NCBI GenBank assembly: GCA_031272655.1 | Contig: JAISTJ010000027.1 | Span: forward strand, 1-6,139 | From: Tannerella sp. | GTDB taxonomy: Bacteria; Bacteroidota; Bacteroidia; Bacteroidales; Tannerellaceae | Direction of reading: 5' to 3' | Length of the DNA stretch: 6,139 nucleotides | Shown here: one piece after another, positions 1 to 5,979 of the stretch | How positions within the stretch are numbered: position 1 is the first letter of the stretch | How the letters are laid out: every line of letters begins with the position of its first letter | Notes under the pieces: generated by a model | Told to the model about the DNA's origin: nothing | The model's database searches: none | Seen by the model: the letters and a program-made list of their open reading frames with translations, nothing else | Translations under genes and position numbers: made by a program

Positions 1-141
1 CCCGTTACGGCATTGAAAGAAGGCGAAGATATACACATTCGCTTCGAGATACCTGAAGGAGTGGACGGCGGCTTGGCGCTCTACGGCAAAGATTTCGGTC
101 GCTACCCGCTCGACCCGACGTTGATTTTTTCAAACAAGTAA
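1..141 (+). CDS. 3' end of an unidentified protein gene (partial)
   Basis: An open frame runs from the first base to a TAA stop at 139-141 and encodes the last 46 residues of a protein whose start lies outside the window. The visible tail begins PVTALKEGEDIHIRF and contains the stretch GLALYGKDFGRYPLDPTLIF. It has no membrane segment and alternates polar and hydrophobic residues, as in a beta-rich C-terminal domain. The family cannot be recognised from this fragment. A C-terminal beta-sandwich of a carbohydrate-active or other secreted enzyme would suit the neighbourhood, but that is a guess from context. The next gene on the same strand starts 90 bases later with no visible promoter between them, so the two may be cotranscribed. 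Confidence 0.7.
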   Translation, partial: PVTALKEGEDIHIRFEIPEGVDGGLALYGKDFGRYPLDPTLIFSNK

Positions 142-151
142 CCCCGTGAGT

Positions 152-206
152 GCGTCATTTTTTCCGCAAGCGAAAAAGAAAAAGCGAACGAAGTAAAGCA
201 ATCCGG
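152..206. repeat. Possible degenerate dispersed small repeat
   Basis: This gap segment contains GCGTCATT (152-159), then a short imperfect palindrome (TTTTTTCCGCAAGCGAAAAA, about 158-176), then GCGAACGAAG (184-193) and AAGCAATCCGG (196-206). From memory, the order TCATT, GCGAACGAAG, AAGCAATCCGG resembles a dispersed intergenic repeat found in several bacterial genomes, whose intact form reads roughly TCATTGCGAGCGAACGAAG and so on. If so, this copy is decayed. Only one copy is visible, so its repeat nature cannot be shown from this window. The palindrome is too weak and lacks a clean T-run, so it is not called a terminator. Confidence 0.3.
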
Positions 207-231
207 TTTTTAACAATTTAACTAATAATCA

Positions 232-1119
232 ATGATTTCAAGACGAACATTTTTGAAAAATTCGGCAGTGGCAATGGCCGCCGCAGCAACTGCCGACACG
301 TTTTTTGCAGCTTGCGGAAGTGCTGCCAAAGCGTCCGAAAGCATGCAACTCGGCCTTGTAACTTACAACTGGGGCAAAGATTGGGATGTGCCTACGTTGA
401 TAACTAACTGTAAATCAGCAGGTTTAACAGTCATAGAGCTACGTGTTGAGCATCGGCACGGCGTTTCGCCGGCGCTGACGGCAGCCGAACGCAAAGACAT
501 CAAGCGCCTTTTTAGCGACAGCGGGCTGATACTTGCAGGTTTCGGCACAAACTATGAATTTCATTCGCCCGACCCCGAAACGGTAAAAGCGAACATCGAA
601 GGTGCGAAGGAATACCTTTTATTATCAAGGGATTGCGGCGGTTCGGGCGTCAAAGTCAAGCCCAACGACTTGCCGAAAGACATTCCTGCCGAGCAGACTA
701 TCGCACAGATAGCCAAGGCCTTAAATGAGTTGGGCGCGTTTGCCGCAAGCATCGGTCAGGAAGTGCGTCTTGAGGTGCATGGCGGATGCGCGCATATTCC
801 TGTGATGAAAGCCATTATAGATCAGGTTACTGAGCCTTCCGTAGGCCTCTGCTGGAATTGCAACCCTCAGGATCTGGAAGATGCAGGTTTGGCTGCCAAT
901 TTTGCTTCGGTAAGAAGCCGATTGGGTCGAACAACGCATATAAGAGCTTTAACATCAGATACTTATCCGACCAAAGAACTTTTCGACCTGCTGAAAAAGT
1001 CGAACTACAAAGGTTGGTTGCTAATAGAAGAAGGCAGCGACAACTTGCCTGCACAAGAGCGGATTCAAAAGATGAAACGCTCTGCGGAACTGTTTGCGGA
1101 ATGGAACAAACAAAGCTAA
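232..1119 (+). CDS. Tat-exported TIM-barrel sugar phosphate isomerase/epimerase-like protein
   Basis: This 295-residue protein looks like a xylose isomerase-like TIM barrel (AP endonuclease 2 superfamily) exported through the Tat pathway. The N-terminus has the twin-arginine motif SRRTFLK (R4, R5), an Ala-rich hydrophobic stretch (12-21) and FFAAC ending at C28, a near-lipobox that suggests a lipid-anchored protein. This signal supports the start at 232. The barrel starts near residue 39 (MQLGLVTYNWG). Likely metal or active-site residues are E69 in VIELR, E181 and H183 in LEVHGG, H236 in HIR, and E266/E267 in LLIEEGS. Where classical members have Asp, this one has CWNCNP (N209, N211); from memory, Asn also occurs here in Bacteroidetes relatives. 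The substrate is unknown; exported relatives often lie near carbohydrate-use genes. No Shine-Dalgarno is visible upstream. The stop overlaps that of the convergent symporter gene. Confidence 0.85.
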   Translation: MISRRTFLKNSAVAMAAAATADTFFAACGSAAKASESMQLGLVTYNWGKDWDVPTLITNCKSAGLTVIELRVEHRHGVSPALTAAERKDIKRLFSDSGLILAGFGTNYEFHSPDPETVKANIEGAKEYLLLSRDCGGSGVKVKPNDLPKDIPAEQTIAQIAKALNELGAFAASIGQEVRLEVHGGCAHIPVMKAIIDQVTEPSVGLCWNCNPQDLEDAGLAANFASVRSRLGRTTHIRALTSDTYPTKELFDLLKKSNYKGWLLIEEGSDNLPAQERIQKMKRSAELFAEWNKQS

Positions 1120-2564
1120 CGTTTGCGGAAAAGATATAACCCGCTGAAAGTCAGCGCCCCGTTGAGCATCAACAACTCGTAGCCGAAAACATATCCGAAG
1201 TAATGACTTGATAATAAGTCAGTTACATAGCAAATAACAGGCGAGATGATGCAAATAAACGGCACAGACCGTGTCTGTACGCTGTACTTGGTGAACAGTC
1301 CGAAAACGAACAGCCCAAGCAACGGCCCATACGTGTAAGATGCGATCGTATAAATCGCATCAATAACGCTACGGTCATTTAATGCTCTGAATATCAGTAT
1401 TATAACGGCAAAAAGCGCAGATACTCCGATATGCGTTTTCAGGCGGATGCGTTTTGCTGCGGCGGCGGGCGTCTGTTTCCTGTTGATTTCAAGAATGTCA
1501 ATGCAAAAGGACGTCGTTAGCGCAGCGAGAGCCGAATCGGCGCTGCTGAAAGCGGCTGCAATAATGCCGATAGTGAAGAAGATTAGTACAGGTTGCCCCA
1601 ACATTCCGGACGTGCAAAACATAGGCAAAATATCGTCGCCGGCTGCCGGAAGAGCGATATTCGACGATGCGGCAAACGTAACCATCAGAATACCAAGGCA
1701 CAGGAACAGGAAATTGATAGGAGTGAATGCCAGACCATAGACATACATGTTTTTCTGCGCCTCGCGGAGGGTGCGGCAGGTCAGGTTTTTTTGCATCATA
1801 TCCTGATCCAAACCCGTCATCACGATAGAAGTGAAAGCGCCGCTGAAAAACTGCTTGACAAAATGCTGTTTGCTGCTCCAGTCGCCGAACTCAAATATCC
1901 GGAAATGCGGGCTATCGGCGATTGACTGCATCATTGCAGCGAAGTCCATGCCCATCCTGTCTTTCACCTGCCAGATTATCACTACCAACATCGTTACAAG
2001 GCATAAAGCTTGAAGCGTATCCGTCCAGATGATAGATTTGATGCCGCTTCTCCATGTGTAAAGCCACACTAACAAAATACTTGCAATGACAGTTACGACG
2101 AACGGGATATGCCAGTTGTCGAACACATAAGTCTGCAAAATGACCGCCACGAGATACATCCGCGCCGCTGCACCAAGAATTTTCGACAACAGGAAAAACG
2201 ACGCCCCCGTCTTGTAGCCGCCCTGCCCGAAACGCTTCTTCAGGTATTCGTATATCGAAATGAGGTTTAGCCTGTAGTAAAGCGGCAACAGCACAAGTGC
2301 GATGACCACATATCCGAGGAAGAAACCGAAAACCATCTGCATATAAGTCATGTCGGTCGCCCTGACCCAGCCGGGCACCGACACGAACGAAACGCCCGAA
2401 AGCGACGAGCCGATCATGCCGATTGAAACGATGTACCACGGGGAGCGTTTATTGCCCGTAAAAAACGCCTCGTTGCCGGTATGTTTGCGGCCTGAAACCC
2501 ATGATATACAGAGCAATACGAGAAAATATAACGCTATGACGGAAAGAATCAAAGTGCCGTTCAT
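1116..2564 (-). CDS. Sodium:solute symporter (SSS family)
   Basis: This 482-residue integral membrane protein belongs to the SSS family, which couples inward sodium flow to uptake of sugars, sialic acids, amino acids or vitamins. Most of the protein is hydrophobic and fits about 13 transmembrane helices, a usual family layout and length. Family landmarks are visible: GSSLSGVSFVSVPGWV (52-67) in the first core helix, TWRSGIKSIIWTDTLQA (170-186), GLDQDMMQKNLTCRT (251-265), and AAAFSSADSALAALT (336-350). In the last one, S340/S341 match the paired serines of the Na2 sodium site. The substrate cannot be read from sequence; a sugar or sugar acid is a reasonable guess given the TIM-barrel neighbour. 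The ATG at 2562-2564 is preceded by an AT-rich leader without Shine-Dalgarno. The gene is divergent from the 2662 gene and convergent with the TIM-barrel gene, overlapping it by 4 bases (1116-1119). Confidence 0.92.
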   Translation of the reverse strand: MNGTLILSVIALYFLVLLCISWVSGRKHTGNEAFFTGNKRSPWYIVSIGMIGSSLSGVSFVSVPGWVRATDMTYMQMVFGFFLGYVVIALVLLPLYYRLNLISIYEYLKKRFGQGGYKTGASFFLLSKILGAAARMYLVAVILQTYVFDNWHIPFVVTVIASILLVWLYTWRSGIKSIIWTDTLQALCLVTMLVVIIWQVKDRMGMDFAAMMQSIADSPHFRIFEFGDWSSKQHFVKQFFSGAFTSIVMTGLDQDMMQKNLTCRTLREAQKNMYVYGLAFTPINFLFLCLGILMVTFAASSNIALPAAGDDILPMFCTSGMLGQPVLIFFTIGIIAAAFSSADSALAALTTSFCIDILEINRKQTPAAAAKRIRLKTHIGVSALFAVIILIFRALNDRSVIDAIYTIASYTYGPLLGLFVFGLFTKYSVQTRSVPFICIISPVICYVTDLLSSHYFGYVFGYELLMLNGALTFSGLYLFRKR

Positions 2565-2598
2565 CTTATAAAATTTAAGTGCGAAATTAGCAATTTTT

Positions 2599-2629
2599 TT
2601 TGTCGTTTATGAAAAAAGCAGTATATTTG
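2599..2629 (+). promoter_or_regulatory. Bacteroidetes-type promoter of the two-gene operon
   Basis: TTTG at 2599-2602 and TATATTTG at 2622-2629 are separated by 19 bases. This matches the known Bacteroidetes sigma-factor consensus (-33 TTTG, -7 TAnnTTTG) exactly at every fixed position. Transcription would start near 2635, giving a leader of roughly 27 bases before the ATG at 2662. The element lies in the gap between two divergent genes and points to the unknown-function gene and the glycosyltransferase. Confidence 0.8.
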
Positions 2630-2661
2630 TTGCTTCTTACAAGATAATAAGGACTAAAAAT

Positions 2662-3414
2662 ATGTACGGACAAAGCGATGCTTTCGGAGTTTTCAGCGAA
2701 TCGTTTCGGGATATGACAGGGCGGTATCATATTCTTGAAAACCACGTGTCAATTGAGCAGCAGATGGAATATTTCAGAATTTCCGAGACTGTCAGACGCT
2801 CGCAAACAAAGCTTGAAAAGGACGAATACGACAAATTTGAAGAGCAACTGAAAAGCCTGAACCTCTCGAAATTCCGCAAGAAAAAGATTCTTTCCCGACT
2901 TGCCGTTTCGAGTGATGTCAGGGCGTTCAGGCTGCTTGAAGACTATGTAAAGCATCCCGATGAGGGACTTGACGCATGGGCGCAGATGGCGCTGATGGAG
3001 AGCAGAATAGCGCTTGAAACCGATTTAACCGGCGAACGGCATGTCTATATCTCAACCGGACTGGGCGGCAAGGAAGGGAAGTTGCGGTTTTATGTGCTGC
3101 TGCTCACCGCTTATGACAACAAATTAGAAGATTATCAGTGCAAAATAGTTGAAAATGAGTTCAATTACGCTGCCTCAAAGTGCGATTGCGAGATAGAGAA
3201 GATAACTTTTTCGGACAAATATATTGAGGTCATCATCCTCAATCCTGTCAATGAAAATATTACTCTCTTCCTTGAAAAAGTTGTTAATGAATGTAATATT
3301 TACGGTGATTTTTTGTCCCAGATGGTTACGGTTACCAACGTTAAAGCGCTCAATAAGACGGAGATAAACCAAACATTGAAAGAAAATCAACTCATTCAGG
3401 CGTTTATATCTTAA
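2662..3414 (+). CDS. Conserved-looking protein of unknown function, first gene of operon
   Basis: This 250-residue protein has no signal peptide or membrane helix, so it is probably cytoplasmic. The family is not named here; from memory it resembles uncharacterised Bacteroidales proteins. Residues 31-75 are strongly charged and probably helical, possibly a short coiled coil (many E, K, Q). Residues 75-116 (starting ILSRLAVSSDVRAFRLLEDY) look like paired helices of a HEAT-type repeat. After the Gly-rich turn STGLGGKEGK (131-140), the C-terminal half (141-250) looks like mixed alpha/beta, with strands such as LRFYVLLLTAY and KYIEVIILN. C160, C174, C176 and C211 are not arranged as an evident metal site. 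AAGGA (2649-2653), 8 bases before the ATG, is a Shine-Dalgarno-like site and a consensus promoter lies upstream, both supporting this start. The glycosyltransferase gene begins 3 bases after the stop, so a linked function is likely. Confidence 0.85.
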   Translation: MYGQSDAFGVFSESFRDMTGRYHILENHVSIEQQMEYFRISETVRRSQTKLEKDEYDKFEEQLKSLNLSKFRKKKILSRLAVSSDVRAFRLLEDYVKHPDEGLDAWAQMALMESRIALETDLTGERHVYISTGLGGKEGKLRFYVLLLTAYDNKLEDYQCKIVENEFNYAASKCDCEIEKITFSDKYIEVIILNPVNENITLFLEKVVNECNIYGDFLSQMVTVTNVKALNKTEINQTLKENQLIQAFIS

Positions 3415-3417
3415 AAT

Positions 3418-4350
3418 ATGTCAAAGCTCTCTGTTATCATACCGTGTTACAACGAAGAAGCCGTCATCATGGAATCGTACAAGGCTACGGTTGCAGCGCT
3501 CGATGGCTTGCCGCATGAAACAGAGATAATTTACGTGAATGACGGCAGCACCGACGGCACTTACCGGTTGCTGAACGGGATTGCGGCCGGCGACAGCAGG
3601 GTGAAAGTCATCCATTTCTCACGCAATTTTGGCCATCAGCCGGCTGTTACGGCAGGCATTCATCACTGCGACGCCGACTGGGCTGTTATTATGGACGCCG
3701 ACCTTCAGGATCCGCCCGAACTGATACCCGACATCCTGCAAACACGTGAAAATGAGCAGGCAAACGTCGTCTATTGCGTCCGCAGGTCGCGCGAAAAGGA
3801 GAGTTGGTTGAAACGCTTCACTGCAAGAGCGTTCTACAGGTTGATTAACGTTATGAGCGAAGTGAAATTTCCGCTTGACACCGGCGATTTCAGGCTCATA
3901 GACCGTCAGGTAATGGACGAATTTAACCGCCTGCGCGAACATGGCAAGTATATCCGCGGTTTGATAAGCTGGATAGGATTTCGTCAGACGCCTTTCTACT
4001 ACGAACGAAAAGCGCGTTTCGCAGGCTCCACCAAGTATCCGCTAAGCAAAATGCTCCGTTTCGCAACTTCCGCGTTGCTCTATTTTTCCAAAAAACCGCT
4101 GCTCCTTGCCACAAGTCTCGGCTTCTTTTCGGTGATCGTGGGACTTTTCTTAGCCATCTTTTTTACGCTTGGGAAAATTTATGGCTTCAGCCATTCCGAA
4201 ATCGGATGGACGTCAATCATCACCGTTACGGTGTTCTTTGGAGGCATCCAACTGCTTACAATCGGCGTTCTCGGGCAATATATAGGCGTGCTTTTTGATG
4301 AAATAAAAGACCGTCCGGAGTACATTATTGAGAAAAAAATCGGTTTTTAA
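3418..4350 (+). CDS. GT2 polyprenyl-phosphate glycosyltransferase, GtrB/DPM1-like
   Basis: This 310-residue membrane glycosyltransferase should move a sugar from a nucleotide donor to a lipid carrier such as undecaprenyl phosphate on the cytoplasmic face of the inner membrane. The GT-A domain (1-215) opens with SVIIPCYNEE (5-14) and has YVNDGSTDGT (39-48), the metal-binding DAD in MDADLQDPPE (D93, D95), GDFRL with the likely catalytic D157, and RFAGSTKYPLSKM (200-212). Two transmembrane helices follow (about 228-252 and 264-285). The tail GQYIGVLFDEIKDRPEYII (286-304) is typical of bacterial DPM1/GtrB-like enzymes, and the length is normal for the group. The sugar is not determined by sequence; glucose or a modified sugar for surface polysaccharide, lipid A or O-antigen is possible. 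It is cotranscribed with the preceding gene (3-base gap) and has no clear Shine-Dalgarno of its own. Confidence 0.92.
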   Translation: MSKLSVIIPCYNEEAVIMESYKATVAALDGLPHETEIIYVNDGSTDGTYRLLNGIAAGDSRVKVIHFSRNFGHQPAVTAGIHHCDADWAVIMDADLQDPPELIPDILQTRENEQANVVYCVRRSREKESWLKRFTARAFYRLINVMSEVKFPLDTGDFRLIDRQVMDEFNRLREHGKYIRGLISWIGFRQTPFYYERKARFAGSTKYPLSKMLRFATSALLYFSKKPLLLATSLGFFSVIVGLFLAIFFTLGKIYGFSHSEIGWTSIITVTVFFGGIQLLTIGVLGQYIGVLFDEIKDRPEYIIEKKIGF

Positions 4351-4368
4351 GTTTATTTAACATTAATT

Positions 4369-4401
4369 TTTGTAGATATATGAAAATATTTTGTATATTT
4401 G
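4369..4401 (+). promoter_or_regulatory. Bacteroidetes-type promoter of the structured RNA
   Basis: TTTG at 4369-4372 is followed after 21 bases by TATATTTG at 4394-4401. These are the -33 and -7 elements of the Bacteroidetes primary promoter, and the -7 is identical to that of the operon upstream. Transcription should start at about 4405-4409, that is at or near GGTAAATGC, the first base-paired segment of the RNA downstream. Confidence 0.8.
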
Positions 4402-4406
4402 CAGCC

Positions 4407-4587
4407 GGTAAATGCATACTTAACAGAAATTAGGACTTGTACCTCTGCCGTAAACAGAGGATAACATATAGAAAGAAACTAATCAAATTTATATACACCC
4501 GTGGAAGTATGCTCGTTGTGAAACGCGTAAGATTTCAGAAATATCGCAATTGGGTAAATGCTATCATTCCGATAGCATTTACTTTTT
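4407..4587 (+). ncRNA. Predicted structured small RNA or long leader, about 180 nt (6S-like is possible)
   Basis: A consensus promoter and an intrinsic terminator frame about 180 bases without a convincing reading frame. Visible pairings are: GCATACTT (4414-4421) with AAGTATGC (4505-4512), 8 perfect pairs closing a large domain; ATTAG (4429-4433) with CTAAT (4479-4483) inside it; hairpin CCTCTG/CAGAGG (4442-4447 with 4455-4460, 7-base loop); and hairpin CGTT/AACG with a GTGA loop of GNRA type (4514-4525). The first paired segment, GTAAATGC (4408-4415), repeats the 5' arm of the terminator and could pair with its 3' arm (4575-4582). Length, own promoter and end-closing pairing fit a free-standing RNA such as a 6S RNA of the Bacteroidales type, but no sequence signature was recognised. 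The other reading is a terminator-controlled leader of the gene at 4633. The start is inferred from the promoter. Confidence 0.6.
4554..4587 (+). terminator. Strong intrinsic terminator
   Basis: GTAAATGCTATC (4554-4565) pairs perfectly with GATAGCATTTAC (4571-4582) to form a 12-bp stem with a 5-base loop (ATTCC), followed directly by TTTTT (4583-4587). It ends the predicted RNA 45 bases before the next start codon. Transcription from the upstream promoter must therefore read through it, or a second promoter must be used, for the downstream gene to be expressed. Confidence 0.85.
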
Positions 4588-4632
4588 GTAATAAATTGTA
4601 TCATTTTTGTAATATTTTTTAAGCTAACATAT

Positions 4633-5979
4633 ATGAAAAAGTTATTTTATTCTTTGATATTCGGCCTTTTTAGCGTCATTTGTCTAATAGCTCAGGAGAT
4701 TACTCCGGCAACGGCGCTATATCATTATGTCAATAACGGCGACAAGTCGTACGCATGGGAAGTTCGGGACTCATTTCTCGTTGATAATGTGACGGTTAAG
4801 TCGTTATTGCTCATCTCGCAGAAGTGGCAGGGCATTCTCTGGAAGCATGAGTTGCTCGTTTGCCTGCCGGACACTATCTCTCAAGATGACGCTTTGATAT
4901 ACGTTTCGGGAGGGGCGGTGCAGGACGGTTTTCCGCGCTATACCGACCAAAACGACGGTATGACGCAGGCTATCGCTTCAATAGCAGCTGAAAATAAGGC
5001 TGTTACAGCTATCTTGCGCCAAACTCCAAACCAGCCGCTGATGGGTGGGCTTAACGAAGATGCGCTTATATCCTACACCCTCGACAAGTTTGGCAAAACA
5101 GGCGATTACTCCTTACCGTTGCTTTTTCCTATGGTCAAAAGCGCTGTCCGCGCTATGGACGCTATTCAGGAGTTGAGCTCTCCCAGTGTCGTTATCAATG
5201 GTTTCGTCATCTCCGGCGCTTCCAAACGCGGCTGGACGTCATGGCTGTCAGCCGCAACAGGCGACAAACGCATCATAGCCATCGCACCGATGGTGATTGA
5301 TATGCTTAACATGGCTGTAACCCTTGATTATCAGCAGAAAATATACGGCGAATACAGCGACGAGATCAACGACTATACCAAACTGAATATCCCTCAGGCT
5401 GTACATACCGATTTCGGCAAAGCGCTTGTAACAATGATAGATCCGTATTCGTACCGCTCGCAACTTACTGTTCCTAAGCTGCTTACAATGGGAACTAATG
5501 ATGAATACTGGACTCTCGACGCCGCCAAACATTATATCGGCGACATTCCGGGCGACAACTACATCCATTTTGTACCGAACGTAGGGCATAGCCTCGGCGA
5601 CAAAAAGGAAGCGTTTGCCACACTGAGCGCCTTTTTCGGACAGACGGCCGCCGGCATCCCTTACCCTGAATGTTCATCAACGGTCTCCGAACAAAGCAAA
5701 CATATCACGCTGAACGTCAAACTCTCACCCGACAGGATAATACAAGCCCGCATCTGGAGCGCCGTATCCCCCATACGCGATTTCCGGAAAGCCAAATGGA
5801 CATCATCTCCGCTTCCCGTCGGCGACAAATTGACCGATACCCTGAAGATAAAGCTCCAATACGCCCCAAAAAACAACTTCAAAGCCCACTATATAGAGCT
5901 GATATACAACTCCCCCAACAACACCCCCTATTCACTGACTACACGCACATACGTTCTTGATCATAAGCGGGTGCTGTGA
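4633..5979 (+). CDS. Secreted PhoPQ-activated pathogenicity-related (PqaA-like) alpha/beta-hydrolase
   Basis: This 448-residue protein matches the family named after Salmonella PqaA, whose biochemical activity is poorly defined. A type I signal peptide (1-20, cut likely at LIA|QE) sends it to the periplasm or outside. Residues 22-340 form an alpha/beta-hydrolase: WQGILWKHELLVCLPD (65-80) early on, the nucleophile elbow SGASKRGW (194-201, Ser197), GTNDEYWTLD (287-296, acid candidates D290 and D296) and VPNVGHSL (314-321, His319). The elbow reads G-x-S-x-R, with Arg where lipases and esterases have Gly; from memory this is a family trait. Residues 345-448 look like a beta-rich C-terminal domain. 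The ATG at 4633 has no Shine-Dalgarno, only an AT-rich leader. It follows a strong terminator; a weak -7-like TAATATTT (4610-4617), 21 bases after TTTG (4585-4588), could give it its own start. Its stop abuts the CRISPR-like repeats. Confidence 0.88.
   Translation: MKKLFYSLIFGLFSVICLIAQEITPATALYHYVNNGDKSYAWEVRDSFLVDNVTVKSLLLISQKWQGILWKHELLVCLPDTISQDDALIYVSGGAVQDGFPRYTDQNDGMTQAIASIAAENKAVTAILRQTPNQPLMGGLNEDALISYTLDKFGKTGDYSLPLLFPMVKSAVRAMDAIQELSSPSVVINGFVISGASKRGWTSWLSAATGDKRIIAIAPMVIDMLNMAVTLDYQQKIYGEYSDEINDYTKLNIPQAVHTDFGKALVTMIDPYSYRSQLTVPKLLTMGTNDEYWTLDAAKHYIGDIPGDNYIHFVPNVGHSLGDKKEAFATLSAFFGQTAAGIPYPECSSTVSEQSKHITLNVKLSPDRIIQARIWSAVSPIRDFRKAKWTSSPLPVGDKLTDTLKIKLQYAPKNNFKAHYIELIYNSPNNTPYSLTTRTYVLDHKRVL

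Noticed and set aside
158..177. TTTTTT...AAAAAG palindrome as a terminator of the first gene
   Set aside because: The central GC pairing is only about three pairs with a tiny loop and one bulge, and no T-run follows on the plus strand.
858..1139. 93-residue frame overlapping the 3' part of the TIM-barrel gene
   Set aside because: It is rich in R, Q and C, has no recognisable motif, and lies in a shifted frame of a gene with clear family motifs.
1912..2439. 175-residue minus-strand frame inside the symporter gene
   Set aside because: It is a shadow of the symporter reading frame, rich in R, H and G, with none of the membrane helices or motifs seen in the true frame.
2582..2589. TAATTTCG on the minus strand as a -7 element for the symporter gene
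   Set aside because: It matches the consensus at all but one fixed position but has no TTTG at 19-23 bases upstream and would leave a leader of only about 12 bases. It is too weak to list as a promoter.
4437..4622. 61-residue open frame on the plus strand starting at TTG
   Set aside because: It begins inside the predicted RNA, runs straight through the terminator hairpin and T-run, has no ribosome-binding site, and its product is low-complexity and basic. It is a chance frame.
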